From assembly GCA_017938155.1 (NCBI GenBank), contig JAGBCD010000034.1, positions 29,952 through 93,951 on the forward strand: 64,000 nt of DNA, written 5' to 3'. Numbering within the stretch: position 1 is the first letter of the stretch; every line of letters starts with the position of its first letter. The notes beneath the pieces were generated by a model, which searched no databases, was not told the origin of the DNA, and was given only the letters and a program-made list of their open reading frames with translations. The translations under genes and the position numbers were made by a program. This document shows positions 7,570-16,933 of the stretch, one piece after another. The stretch comes from Paludibacteraceae bacterium. Its GTDB lineage: Bacteria > Bacteroidota > Bacteroidia > Bacteroidales > Paludibacteraceae.

Positions 7570-8826
7570 TTATTTTCCTCCTCTGATAAGGTTGATGTCT
7601 CCTTTCAGTTTATAAACGATACCATCCGTACCCACTGCTTCGATGATATAGTAATACGCTCCATCGGGTGCTTTCTTTCCATTGATTTTGCCATCCCACC
7701 CTTTGGCAGGGTCGGTCCAAGAAAAGACTTGATGTCCCCATCTATTGAAAACCCAGCAATGGAACTCACCTATGGATCTATAAGCAACACGGAACTCGTC
7801 GTTTTTGCCATCGCCATTAGGCGTAAAAACGTTAGGCGCCATCATCATGGATTCTTTGACTACGATATCAGCAAAAGTGGTATCACAAGCGCACCCTGCT
7901 GCATTCTCCATATGGAGTTCCACCTTATAAGTACCATTTTGCTCGAAGACATACCGTTGTTCGTTATCCTCACGGAGCGCCAACTGCTCATCAAAACGCC
8001 AGAACTTCCACGTGAAATATTCGGCAGCAGGCGACGCATTAGCCTTGAACAAGATATTCAATGGAGCCGAACCCATCACTGTAGATTCTTCTATTGGACG
8101 ATCGGCTTCATTCTCACGCTTGCTGCCTCGCAGCGTTGTAAACGATTTAGCATTATGCGCAATGGCAATCGCCACACATTCGTCTGACGTCACGGAGTCC
8201 TCAAAGTACACATCTTTCATCGTGAAAGTGGCATTGATAAGCTGTTTTTGTTCCAGAAGAACACCATGATGCTGCGTTAATAGGAGTGTATCTACCTGCT
8301 CAATAGTCTGCCAATTGTCCTCTTGCCAAGTAAGGTTGTTGTGACGCACTATCACTTGGCGTGGCAACGTAGCATAGAGCCCATCAAAGGTCTTGTATGT
8401 AAATGTTTTGAGGTAGTCTTGCGCCAAAGTATCTTGTAGGTCCATCGTCACTTGTTCGCAAGTAGGAGTAACCCAAAGTGCACACTTGTCCAAACGATAG
8501 TTTTGATAGTCGAACACTACCACTGTATCGGCTTGCGTTCCTTGCTGAGCGACATACACCGTTGCATCGTCCAATTGCGTCAATGCGGTGTATGAACCTA
8601 TGGATTGGAGTGTGCCATTGAGTTTGAACCATTCGGCCATCTGCCCATTGGCAGTCTCTAAGGTAGCCGCATTAAGATTTGGGAAAACGAATGCATACTG
8701 CAATCCGTTGACATCAGTCATTACGTGCGCATTCCTATCCATCTGTATCACGGCGGCATGCACACACATGCAGCAGCAGACTAAAAAAGAAACGAGAGAT
8801 ATTTTTATCGCGTTGTATGAGGTCAT
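7570..8826 (-). CDS. Secreted protein with gliding-motility type (CHU_C) C-terminal domain
   Basis: The N-terminus MTSYNAIKISLVSFLVCCCMCVHA is a signal peptide. The middle has a PKD-like region near residues 250-320 (PLNILFKANASPAAEYFTWKF, then TYKVELHMENAAGC). The C-terminal ~95 residues carry PNVFTPNGDGKNDEF, NRWGHQVF, GWDGKINGKKAPDGAYYY and a final KGDINLIRGG, the hallmark of the gliding motility-associated C-terminal domain used as a type B signal for type IX secretion. Export to the cell surface is inferred. The function of the first 240 residues is unknown. It lies 7 bases downstream of serA, which it probably follows on the same transcript. Confidence 0.85.
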   Translation of the reverse strand: MTSYNAIKISLVSFLVCCCMCVHAAVIQMDRNAHVMTDVNGLQYAFVFPNLNAATLETANGQMAEWFKLNGTLQSIGSYTALTQLDDATVYVAQQGTQADTVVVFDYQNYRLDKCALWVTPTCEQVTMDLQDTLAQDYLKTFTYKTFDGLYATLPRQVIVRHNNLTWQEDNWQTIEQVDTLLLTQHHGVLLEQKQLINATFTMKDVYFEDSVTSDECVAIAIAHNAKSFTTLRGSKRENEADRPIEESTVMGSAPLNILFKANASPAAEYFTWKFWRFDEQLALREDNEQRYVFEQNGTYKVELHMENAAGCACDTTFADIVVKESMMMAPNVFTPNGDGKNDEFRVAYRSIGEFHCWVFNRWGHQVFSWTDPAKGWDGKINGKKAPDGAYYYIIEAVGTDGIVYKLKGDINLIRGGK

Positions 8827-8833
8827 TCGATTG

Positions 8834-9754
8834 TTATTTGTTCAGTTGAAATTGGGTATTTCCATTTTGGAAAAAATCCACTATTTGTTTCGCTGCCGCT
8901 ATTCCTGCGTTGATATTGGCTTCTGCGGTTTGCGCTCCCATCTTCTTAGGTGTAGCAAAATATCTTCCTTCAAAAAGTTCATTCATCTTCTTATCTGCAG
9001 CGGGCATGACATCGGTCATATACTTGAAGTCTTTTCTCTCTTGCATGAAGAGTATCAATTCTTCCTCATTAATCACCTCTTTGCGCGCAGTGTTGATCAG
9101 TATAGCTCCCTGTGGCATAAGGTTGAGTAGCGATTGATTGATACTATTCTTGGTCTGAGGAGTAGCAGGGATATGCAAACTAACAATATCACATGTGCTA
9201 TAAAGTTCTTGGGCAGAGTGAAGCGGCTGGATGCCATCTTGTACCATCTTCTCGTCTGGGCAAAAAGCATCATACGCATAGATATCCATACCAAAACCTT
9301 TAGCTATTCTCGCCACATTCCTACCCACATTACCATAAGCATGAATACCTAATTTCTTCCCCTTGAGTTCAATACCGCTGGTACCATTGTATAAGTTTCT
9401 GACGGCCATAACCATTAACCCCATAGCCAATTCGGCCACTGCATTCGCATTCTGTCCTGGAGTATTCATTACAACCACCTCATGTTGGGTAGCCGCAGCA
9501 AGGTCAATATTGTCATAACCCGCACCCGCCCGCACAACAATCTTCAGATTATTGGCTGCTTGAAATACTTCCGCATCGATATTATCCGAGCGAACGATGA
9601 GTGCATCCACATCTACTACTGCCTCCAAGAGCTGTTGTTTGGAAGCATACTTCTCAAGCAATAATAGTTCATAACCTGCTTGTTCTACCACTTCACGAAT
9701 ACCATCCACTGCCACTTTGGCAAAAGGTTTTTCTGTAGCAATCAGTACTTTCAT
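8834..9754 (-). CDS. serA: D-3-phosphoglycerate dehydrogenase
   Basis: First step of serine synthesis: oxidises 3-phosphoglycerate to 3-phosphohydroxypyruvate with NAD. The frame opens at 9850, but the 306-aa form from 9754 (MKVLIATEKPFAKVAVDGI) is preferred because that is where family homology begins. Visible features are the substrate loop VRAGAGYDNID, the nucleotide-binding GIHAYGNVGRNVARIA, and INTARKEVINEEEL near the catalytic arginine. It is a short form without a C-terminal ACT regulatory domain, as is common in Bacteroidetes. serC lies upstream on the same strand, but a 530-base gap and a separate promoter suggest independent transcription. The next step is made by SerC (10284-11372). 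Confidence 0.92.
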   Translation of the reverse strand: MKVLIATEKPFAKVAVDGIREVVEQAGYELLLLEKYASKQQLLEAVVDVDALIVRSDNIDAEVFQAANNLKIVVRAGAGYDNIDLAAATQHEVVVMNTPGQNANAVAELAMGLMVMAVRNLYNGTSGIELKGKKLGIHAYGNVGRNVARIAKGFGMDIYAYDAFCPDEKMVQDGIQPLHSAQELYSTCDIVSLHIPATPQTKNSINQSLLNLMPQGAILINTARKEVINEEELILFMQERKDFKYMTDVMPAADKKMNELFEGRYFATPKKMGAQTAEANINAGIAAAKQIVDFFQNGNTQFQLNK

Positions 9755-9869
9755 ATTCTCAACTAATGATGTGTAATAAAGCGTTGCCTCCTTTATTTTA
9801 GGCTTTACAAATCGAAAGAAATTTTCCATAAAATAGATATTAGTAAGCAACTATAAATATTTGGTCTGC

Positions 9870-9901
9870 AAAGGTAAGAAAAAAAAATCGTATTTGCAAT
9901 T
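9870..9901 (-). promoter_or_regulatory. Promoter of serA
   Basis: The -7 box TACCTTTG (9877-9870) lies 20 bases after ATTG (9901-9898), which is three of four with the -33 consensus. Confidence 0.6.
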
Positions 9902-10229
9902 ATTACATTGCCATAGAAAAGAAAAAAGTTACGTTTCATGTTGGATTAACTGCCCTATGATACTTCTATAATTTTTGCAAAGGTATAGCAAGGGTATAGC
10001 AAGGGTATACGTTTTGTAAACGCTTCGCTACTGAAACTTTGTAACTATCGTTTGAAGTGTAGCCGAGATAAGTAGCAATCGTTCGAGGCGTAAGCCGAGA
10101 TAAGAATTCGAACACGCTCCTTAAACTTTGAAACAGCGAAGCGATGAGACAAGCACCGCAGGTGCGTGAAACGTTTAACCTTTGAACCCTTAGAACTTTT
10201 GACGCCCTCAACCTCGTCTCGTGAAACAG
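9902..10229. repeat. serA-serC intergenic region with degenerate hairpin repeats
   Basis: No credible gene. The stretch holds repeated phrases (agcaagggtatagcaagggtata near 9989) and small palindromes such as GCACCgcaGGTGC near 10155, plus several GCTTCGC / GCGAAGC pieces. It belongs to the same class of intergenic mini-hairpins as 6.8 and 13.5 kb. ORFs crossing it read through repeats and are not believable. Confidence 0.55.
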
Positions 10230-10259
10230 CAACAGCACCCTGCATGCAAGGTGCTGTTG
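10230..10259. terminator. Hairpin downstream of serC
   Basis: A 10-bp perfect stem CAACAGCACC / GGTGCTGTTG has a 10-base loop, located 25 bases past the serC stop. The following T content on the minus strand is modest, so it may act as terminator or RNA stabiliser. Confidence 0.5.
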
Positions 10260-10283
10260 AATATTGTTTTCGGAAGGATTGCC

Positions 10284-11372
10284 TTATATTTTAGCTTCGT
10301 AAGCATGGATGCAATCCACAAGTGCTTGCACTCCTTCCAGTGTCATTGCATTGTAGCAACTTGCACGGAAACCACCCACTAAACGGTGGCCTTTGATACC
10401 CACCATACCACACTGGGTAGCATACACCATAAAGTCAGCTTCCAACTCTTGATATTCAGGTTTGAGCACAAAGCAGATATTCATTCTTGAACGGTCTTCT
10501 GTTTGAACTGTTCCTTGGAAAATCTTGCTACTATCAATGCAATCGTATAGCAAATTAGCCTTAGCAATATTGCGTTGTTCAGCAGCTTGCAAACCACCAT
10601 TGGCTTTTAGCCATCTCAACGTGAGCATTGCTGAGTAAATTGGCAATACAGGTGGCGTATTGAACATAGAACCTCCTTCAATATGTGTTCTATAATCCAA
10701 CATGGTAGGGATATGTCGAGTCACTTTGCCCAATGCATCTTCTTTGACAATAACGAAAGTCACACCTGCAGGCGCAAGGTTCTTTTGTGCACCACCATAG
10801 ATGATATCATATTGACTAACATCCAATGGTCTGGAAAGGATATCCGAAGACATATCTGCGATCAATGGTACACTACCCTTCTTGTTGTATATCTCAAACA
10901 ATTTGGCATCATGTATTTCGGTACCATAGATGGTATTATTGGTCGTAATATGCAAATAGTCTGCATCTTGTGGCACTTCAAAATCCATTGGGATATGTGT
11001 AAAGTTATCTGCTGCAGACGATGCCACTTCCACTACCTCTCCAAATGCTTTAGCCTCCTTGATTGCTTTCTTGGACCATACGCCCGTATTGATAAAAGCA
11101 GCTTTTTTCTCCAAGCAGTTGAAGGGTACCATACAGAATTGCATGCTTGCACCACCGCCCAAGAAAATCGTTTTGTAGCCATCAGGAATCTGTAACAATT
11201 CCTTCATGAGAGCTTCTGCCTCGTCTAAGACTGGTTGAAAGTACTTCGCTCTATGCGATATTTCAAGAATGGACAAACCTTCACCTTGAAACTCTAATAC
11301 CGCATCAGCTGTTTGCTTGATCACTTCTTGTGGCAAGATACTTGGTCCTGCACTAAAATTGTACTTTTTCAT
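10284..11372 (-). CDS. serC: Phosphoserine aminotransferase
   Basis: PLP-dependent transaminase converting 3-phosphohydroxypyruvate to O-phosphoserine with glutamate; in this family it also acts in pyridoxal phosphate synthesis. The 362-aa length matches the family. The start [14 protein letters not shown] is canonical. The PLP-lysine region is [12 protein letters not shown] near residue 195, with [12 protein letters not shown] before it. The C-terminus carries [15 protein letters not shown], the substrate-binding signature. It is followed by an intergenic hairpin and then serA, so the first two serine enzymes are neighbours. An 87-base gap containing a GTCGCcaaGCGAC hairpin separates it from the upstream carboxyltransferase gene. 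Confidence 0.95.
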   Translation of the reverse strand: MKKYNFSAGPSILPQEVIKQTADAVLEFQGEGLSILEISHRAKYFQPVLDEAEALMKELLQIPDGYKTIFLGGGASMQFCMVPFNCLEKKAAFINTGVWSKKAIKEAKAFGEVVEVASSAADNFTHIPMDFEVPQDADYLHITTNNTIYGTEIHDAKLFEIYNKKGSVPLIADMSSDILSRPLDVSQYDIIYGGAQKNLAPAGVTFVIVKEDALGKVTRHIPTMLDYRTHIEGGSMFNTPPVLPIYSAMLTLRWLKANGGLQAAEQRNIAKANLLYDCIDSSKIFQGTVQTEDRSRMNICFVLKPEYQELEADFMVYATQCGMVGIKGHRLVGGFRASCYNAMTLEGVQALVDCIHAYEAKI

Positions 11373-11459
11373 ATTCTTCGTTCGTTAAAAAACTCACATT
11401 TCATGTCGCCAAGCGACGTTTCATTCGGCCTTGTCACGCTACTAAGTTGTCGTTTTGAT

Positions 11460-13367
11460 TTATTTGGTAAATTTCCACTTGCTCTTAGGAGCCTCAATAA
11501 CGACATTATCCGCCTTCTTTACTGCGTCTTGGATTGCTTCTTTTACTTTCTTGGCTGTTTCTTTTACATTCTCAACCACTTCTTCAACCAAGTCTGCTTT
11601 CTCTACCCATGCGATAGCATCTCCCTTGGTAGCGGTCATACCTTGCTCTTTCTCTATCGCCACGATGCGGCAGTGGTCAAAAGCACGTATTGGTTCTATG
11701 CCATGAGGTGTTTGCAAGTAGCAAACCACATCGCCCTTCTTGAAGAAAGTGCCGAAAGCAGGCGCCTTGCTATCTTCGTTGAAGTCCAACTCCCAAACCA
11801 CTTTACCCGACAATGGTGCTTCTATTGGTTCTGCGTTAGGATGCAAGATTGCACGTTTGTCGGCAGCAGAGATAAAGGTCACTTGTTGTCCTCCAGCCGC
11901 AGCTTTTTCCATACGCTCCAACAAGTCTTTGTTGAATTGTTCTTTGGCTTGTCCTGATTTATATTCACGATATTGTTTCTCGTGCATTGCAAACTCAAAG
12001 AGTTCTTCATCATCTTGTCCACGATCCCAACCTTTCTCTTCCATCTCAGCGATGAATTGTGGCAATACATTTGGATACAATGCTTGTGGGTCATCGGTAT
12101 AGAACTCCATACCCTTCTCTTTTGCCAATTCAATAATCTCAGGAGCTAACTCGCCTGGTAGTTTACCAGACTTACCTAAGATCATGCCCCACATGGCAGG
12201 GTCCATGCGTGTGAAAGGTTTTTCTCCCATTGACTTGGAATATAGATTCATCAGCGCAGCATTCTTCACATATTGTGAGAATGGAGTAACCAAACAAGGA
12301 GTACCCAACATTGGCCATATACGTTGCACTTCATCAAAGAGTTCTACGAGGAGTTCATCTTCGCTGAGCGCATTTTCTCCTCGTTTCACAAGATTGGCAT
12401 TGATAGCCGCATGCATACCTTTGAGGTCGGCCATCAATGAACCCATCATACCACCCGGTAGTCCACAACCCACGAGCAGTGAAGTCATTTTGGAATTGCG
12501 AGGGTCGATCCAATAACCAAGGAAGTCGTCAATGAAGGATTGGGTCAAACTACGTGCTTCCATGTAGGCTTTCATATTGATATCCTTAACCAAGAATCCT
12601 GCATCTTTGAGCATAGACTGGATAGTAATAACATCTGGGTGCACCATACCCCAGCTAAGTGGTTCCATAGCGACATCCAATACATCACCACCTGCTTTAG
12701 CCACTTCTAACATGGATGCAACAGAGAAACCTGGTCCAGAGTGACCATGGTACTGAATGATAATATCTGGATGTTTTTCTTTGATAGCAGCAACGATAGT
12801 ACCCAACATCGCTGGTCTTCCGATACCAGCCATGTCTTTCAAACAAATTTCTTGTGCGCCCCCCTCAATGAGTTGTTCTGCCAAGTTGATATAATATTCA
12901 GCATTATGAACTTGCGAATAGGTAATACACATGGTAGCTTGTGCAGTCATACCTGCTTCTTTGGCCCACTTGATCGAAGGTAAGATATTTCTTGGGTCAT
13001 TCAAACCACAGAAAATACGTGTAATATCTACTCCCTGAGCATGTTTAACTTTGTACATCAATTGTCTCACATCAGCAGGAACAGGGTTCATACGAAGTGC
13101 ATTGAGTCCTCGATCCAACATATGGGTTTTGATGCCCACTTCGTTGAAAGGTTTGGTGAAGGTTCTAACTGCAACATTAGGATTTTCACCATATAATAGA
13201 TTGACTTGTTCACTGGCTCCACCATTGGTCTCTACACGATCGAAACACCCCATATCAATGATAACGGGTGCAATCTTTGCTAATTGATCCTTGCGAGGTA
13301 CATATTTACCACTGGACTGCCACATGTCACGATAGACAAGTGAAAATTGAATTTCTTTCTTTGCCAT
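11460..13367 (-). CDS. Divergent OadA/PycB-like carboxyltransferase, no biotin-site lysine
   Basis: This 635-aa protein has the DRE-TIM/HMGL-like carboxyltransferase barrel of oxaloacetate decarboxylase alpha and pyruvate carboxylase B, with CLKDMAGIGRPA carrying the active-site lysine. A conserved carboxylase linker and a C-terminal biotinyl-like fold (about 515-590, IEAPLSGKVVWEL... and ATKGDAIAWVE) follow. Two points are odd. The N-terminal motif reads RDMWQ (13-17) where classical members have RDAHQ. The place of the biotinylation AMKM motif reads TPHGIEP (about 553-559) with no lysine. A Lys/Val-rich tail follows. It probably belongs to a Bacteroidetes subfamily that moves carboxyl groups with a separate carrier or on an altered substrate. 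Exact reaction unproven. Confidence 0.75.
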   Translation of the reverse strand: MAKKEIQFSLVYRDMWQSSGKYVPRKDQLAKIAPVIIDMGCFDRVETNGGASEQVNLLYGENPNVAVRTFTKPFNEVGIKTHMLDRGLNALRMNPVPADVRQLMYKVKHAQGVDITRIFCGLNDPRNILPSIKWAKEAGMTAQATMCITYSQVHNAEYYINLAEQLIEGGAQEICLKDMAGIGRPAMLGTIVAAIKEKHPDIIIQYHGHSGPGFSVASMLEVAKAGGDVLDVAMEPLSWGMVHPDVITIQSMLKDAGFLVKDINMKAYMEARSLTQSFIDDFLGYWIDPRNSKMTSLLVGCGLPGGMMGSLMADLKGMHAAINANLVKRGENALSEDELLVELFDEVQRIWPMLGTPCLVTPFSQYVKNAALMNLYSKSMGEKPFTRMDPAMWGMILGKSGKLPGELAPEIIELAKEKGMEFYTDDPQALYPNVLPQFIAEMEEKGWDRGQDDEELFEFAMHEKQYREYKSGQAKEQFNKDLLERMEKAAAGGQQVTFISAADKRAILHPNAEPIEAPLSGKVVWELDFNEDSKAPAFGTFFKKGDVVCYLQTPHGIEPIRAFDHCRIVAIEKEQGMTATKGDAIAWVEKADLVEEVVENVKETAKKVKEAIQDAVKKADNVVIEAPKSKWKFTK

Positions 13368-13468
13368 ATTGTATTTCTTAAGTTGTTTAGTTTGTTTGCA
13401 TCATTGTCTGTGTAAACTGCAAACAAGTAGTTAATATTCTTCATGGTATGGATACTACTATCCGTCCG

Positions 13469-13500
13469 CAAAGATACTACATTTATTATAATTATGCAAG
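13469..13500 (-). promoter_or_regulatory. Promoter of the carboxyltransferase gene
   Basis: TATCTTTG (13476-13469) lies 20 bases after CTTG (13500-13497). The leader of about 95 bases before the ATG at 13367 has no ORF. Confidence 0.6.
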
Positions 13501-13514
13501 AGATTGGCATATAA

Positions 13515-13660
13515 AAGTTTCAAAGGTTCATGCACCTGCGGTGCTGTTTCACGCATCGAAGATGCTTGTTTCACCGCTTCGCTGGTTCAGAGTTTTCACG
13601 CAGCAGAGTTGCTGTTTCACGAGACCACGTCGCTTGTTAAAGAGTCTTAAAGGCTGTTGA
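13515..13660. repeat. Triloop hairpin array
   Basis: Between two divergent promoters lie GCACCtgcGGTGC, GCATCgaaGATGC and related short palindromes joined by GTTTCA. It is the same family as the 61-bp array at 63.6 kb, where GCATCaaaGATGC repeats. Confidence 0.65.
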
Positions 13661-13748
13661 ACTCAACCTATAATTCAGAATTCAATTCCCCAATCATTGA
13701 ACGCAAGTGCGTTTGGAGTTTGAAACTTTTGAAAAAATATTAAATTTT

Positions 13749-13780
13749 CTTGCATATATATGAAAATTATTATATTTTTG
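13749..13780 (+). promoter_or_regulatory. Promoter of the AI-2E-family permease gene
   Basis: CTTG (13749-13752), 20 bases, TATTTTTG (13773-13780); 38 bases before the ATG at 13819. Confidence 0.55.
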
Positions 13781-13818
13781 CATCAAATTACCGAGATTTG
13801 TTCAAATCGCAAATATAA

Positions 13819-15006
13819 ATGGCAAAATTAACGAAAAATAAGTCTGCTCAACGCAAGAAAAAAGTTACAGAAGCAGTCACTTCTGCGACTATACAAAATA
13901 GCGACTTGATTTCTCCATCTGTATCTACCACTAAACAATCGTCAATATGGACGATGGATCGCATTGTTCGCTGCATCATCACATTGGTAGTTATTATTGC
14001 TTTGGCATGTTTGATAAAGCGGTTGAGTGGTGTTTTATTACCCTTTTTGATTAGTTTCGTTGTGGCATACATGTTGGCACCCATCGTACATTTTTTCCAA
14101 CACACATGCCGTTTGAAAAATCGATTATTATCCGTATTGGTGACACTCATCTTGGTAATGGGTCTTATCACGGGTGCTATCGCAGCCGTTGTGCCTGCCA
14201 TCACAAAACAAGCACATGCTTTATCAACGAGTGTCAAAGAGTATGTGACACACCTTCACACGAATGAGTTTTTCTCTGAACGCGTGAATAATCGGTTTGA
14301 AGAGATTATTCAGAGTTTTGATATACAGGCGTTCTTGTCCAATGCAGACGTCCAACAAACTATCAAGGAACTGGTGCCTCACGTGAGTAGTTGGATTAGT
14401 AGCGGTGTGAGTGCCGTAGCAGGATTGGCAATCGTATTTGTATGCTTGCTCTACATTATATTTCTGCTGCTTGATTACGAAAAAATCTCCAATAGTTGGC
14501 AAGATTACATCCCTCATCGTTATCGTAACAAGATACAAATATTGGTAAGCGATCTGAGTAAACATATGAATGGATATTTCCGTGGGCAAGCATTGGTAGC
14601 AGGTATCGTAGGAATATTGTTTGCTATAGGTTTTCAAATCATAGGACTTCCGATGGGCATCGGTATTGGTTTGATGATAGGTGTCCTCAATTTGGTACCC
14701 TATTTGCAAGCCTTGGGCATCCCACCTTGTATCATTCTGGGACTCATACAAGCGGCAGAGACAGGTCGTCCTATATGGGTAGTATTGCTATGTATAGCGG
14801 CCGTATTTGTAGTTGTACAATCAATCCAAGACCTTATATTGGTCCCTAAGATTATGGGTAATGTGACGGGAATGGGGCCTGCAATGATTCTCCTCAGTTT
14901 ATCTATATGGGGAGCATTGTTAGGCATTGTGGGAATGATCATTGCGTTGCCTGTAACCACCCTTATCATCTCTTATTATAAACAATTTATATTGAACAAA
15001 CATTAG
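13819..15006 (+). CDS. AI-2E family transporter (PerM/YdiK type)
   Basis: A 395-aa integral inner-membrane protein. A charged, soluble N-terminus of about 45 residues precedes hydrophobic helices at about 50-95 and 105-130, a loop of some 90 residues, then five or six helices from 195 on. Family landmarks are the VLLPFLISFVVAYMLAPIV segment and, at the C-terminus, VQSIQDLILVPKIMG followed by GPAMILLSLSIWGALLG. Members of this superfamily export autoinducer-2 in some species and act as Na/H antiporters in others; the substrate here is unknown. The stop is one base before the next ATG, so the CotH-like gene is in the same operon. Confidence 0.88.
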   Translation: MAKLTKNKSAQRKKKVTEAVTSATIQNSDLISPSVSTTKQSSIWTMDRIVRCIITLVVIIALACLIKRLSGVLLPFLISFVVAYMLAPIVHFFQHTCRLKNRLLSVLVTLILVMGLITGAIAAVVPAITKQAHALSTSVKEYVTHLHTNEFFSERVNNRFEEIIQSFDIQAFLSNADVQQTIKELVPHVSSWISSGVSAVAGLAIVFVCLLYIIFLLLDYEKISNSWQDYIPHRYRNKIQILVSDLSKHMNGYFRGQALVAGIVGILFAIGFQIIGLPMGIGIGLMIGVLNLVPYLQALGIPPCIILGLIQAAETGRPIWVVLLCIAAVFVVVQSIQDLILVPKIMGNVTGMGPAMILLSLSIWGALLGIVGMIIALPVTTLIISYYKQFILNKH

Positions 15007-15007
15007 T

Positions 15008-16891
15008 ATGCGTAACATTTTTCTTTCGCTGCTTTTGCTCTTCGCATGCAGCCAAGCACATGCCAATGATCCATTATTGAGTGGAACACCTATTGGTTCG
15101 TCACCTTCAGTAGATTACAGCAACTCATCAGCCAGCACCACGGTTAATCTACCAGCAGATGCTTTTGATGGCAACCTAAACACATACTATGCATCCTATA
15201 GTCGCTCCTATACTTGGGTAGGTTTAGACTTAGGTCAAGCACATATCATTACCCGTGTAGGATGGTCTCCTCGTAACGATAGCAAGGGGCCGAATCGTGT
15301 ACGATTGGGTGTGATAGAGGGTTCTAACAGGCGTGACTTCATGGATGCAGTTCCTTTGTATTTGATCGATTCAGCAGGTACAATTGGCGCGATGAAATAC
15401 GCAGATATTAACGTAAGCAAGGGTTTTCGTTACGTTCGCTACGTAGGGCCAAATGATGCACGTTGCAATATCGCTGAATTGGCATTCTATGGGCACGTAG
15501 GAGAAGGAGACGAGTCGCTATTCTATCGTCCTGGTCAAATACCCTTGGTTGTAATCCACACCACCAATGCTGTAGAACCCGTTGACAAAGTGAATGATAT
15601 TGGCAGTCATGTACGCATCATTGATACAGACAACTCTTACGTAGCAGACACAGCTACCACTCGACTAAGAGGCAATGCGTCCATGCAATTCCCCAAAAAG
15701 CCTTATCGTATCAAGTTCGACAGCAAGCAACGACCATTGAAAGCAGCTCCTGCCAAAGCCAAAAAATGGACATTAATCAACAACTATGGTGACAAGACTT
15801 TGATGCGAAACTTGGTCGCTTTTCACGTCAGTCAGATTCTTGATATGCCATATACCCCTTTTGGTACACCTGTGGATGTTATGCTCAACGGAGAATACAA
15901 AGGGTGCTATCAATTATGCGACCAAGTAGAAGTAGGCAAAAATCGTGTAGATATAGACGAAATGGAAACCACAGATATCAGTGGTGAAGCATTGACGGGC
16001 GGATATCTGGTAGAGGTAGATGGATATGCTTATGAAGAGGCCAGTTGGTTCAACTCTACCCATAACATCCCTGTGACCATCAAGTCACCCGACGAGGATG
16101 ATATAACAAAAGAACAATCCAACTACATCGAACAATATTTCAACCAAATGGAAGGTCTTGTATATGGAAGCAACTATGCAGATAGCGCGAATGGTTGGCG
16201 CAAATTGTTGGACGAAGAAACCTTCTTGAAACATTTCATCATCGGTGAGTTGTCTGGCAACACAGACACCTATTGGAGTGTATATCAATACAAAAAACGC
16301 AACGATCCTAAAATATATACAGGTCCAGTGTGGGACTTCGATATCGCTTTTGACAACGACTACCGTACCTACCCTATCGGCAACAAGTCAGACTTCGTCT
16401 ATAGAAGTGGAGGTTCAAGCGCTGGGGATATGAAGAACTTCGTCAATCGCGTTGTACTTCAAGACACCAAAACCATCCCTCAAATTCGTTCGTATTGGGG
16501 AAGAGGTCGCAACAATGGTATAGATAGCGAATCATTATCTGCTTGGATTGATAGCGTAGCTAACGTGTTGGAGCGTTCACAAACATTGAACTTCATTCGT
16601 TGGGATATATTGAGTCAAAAAGTACATATGAACCCTCAAGCAAGAGGGTCCTATAGCAAAGAGGTAGCTTACTTGAAAGACTATATCACCAAACGTATCC
16701 TATGGTTGGACACCCGTTTTGGTTATACCTATACCGACATTATCACACCAACTATAGAGGATGATATGTACTATGTATGGGATATATTAGGAAGACCCAT
16801 TTATCAAGGAAAAGACAAACCATCTTTGCAGCAAGGTATCTATATCATCCGCCATAGCGGCAAAGTAGAAATGCAAATGATAAATCAATAA
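15008..16891 (+). CDS. Secreted CotH kinase-like protein with discoidin domain and T9SS tail
   Basis: Signal peptide MRNIFLSLLLLFACSQAHA. Residues about 40-165 form an F5/8 type C (discoidin-like) domain (DAFDGNLNTYYASY, WVGLDLGQ), a carbohydrate- or surface-binding fold. Residues about 195-520 form the CotH kinase domain: FPKKPYRIKFD, DVMLNGEYKGCYQLCDQVEV, and PVWDFDIAFDND with the metal-binding Asp. The last 45 residues (YVWDILGRPIYQG... GIYIIRHSGK) look like a type A T9SS sorting domain. So a kinase-like enzyme is predicted on the outer surface. CotH of Bacillus phosphorylates spore-coat proteins; the target here is unknown. The gene starts one base after the permease stop. Confidence 0.88.
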   Translation: MRNIFLSLLLLFACSQAHANDPLLSGTPIGSSPSVDYSNSSASTTVNLPADAFDGNLNTYYASYSRSYTWVGLDLGQAHIITRVGWSPRNDSKGPNRVRLGVIEGSNRRDFMDAVPLYLIDSAGTIGAMKYADINVSKGFRYVRYVGPNDARCNIAELAFYGHVGEGDESLFYRPGQIPLVVIHTTNAVEPVDKVNDIGSHVRIIDTDNSYVADTATTRLRGNASMQFPKKPYRIKFDSKQRPLKAAPAKAKKWTLINNYGDKTLMRNLVAFHVSQILDMPYTPFGTPVDVMLNGEYKGCYQLCDQVEVGKNRVDIDEMETTDISGEALTGGYLVEVDGYAYEEASWFNSTHNIPVTIKSPDEDDITKEQSNYIEQYFNQMEGLVYGSNYADSANGWRKLLDEETFLKHFIIGELSGNTDTYWSVYQYKKRNDPKIYTGPVWDFDIAFDNDYRTYPIGNKSDFVYRSGGSSAGDMKNFVNRVVLQDTKTIPQIRSYWGRGRNNGIDSESLSAWIDSVANVLERSQTLNFIRWDILSQKVHMNPQARGSYSKEVAYLKDYITKRILWLDTRFGYTYTDIITPTIEDDMYYVWDILGRPIYQGKDKPSLQQGIYIIRHSGKVEMQMINQ

Positions 16892-16933
16892 ATCGTATAT
16901 TGTCCTGAGGACACAAAATCTAAAGACTAAGAA

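Noticed and set aside
9755-9850. Longer N-terminus of SerA
   Set aside because: Homology starts at MKVLIATEKPF; the extension is AT-rich and unlike the family.
9966-10245. Overlapping ORFs in the serA-serC gap
   Set aside because: They read through degenerate hairpin repeats and have no family features.
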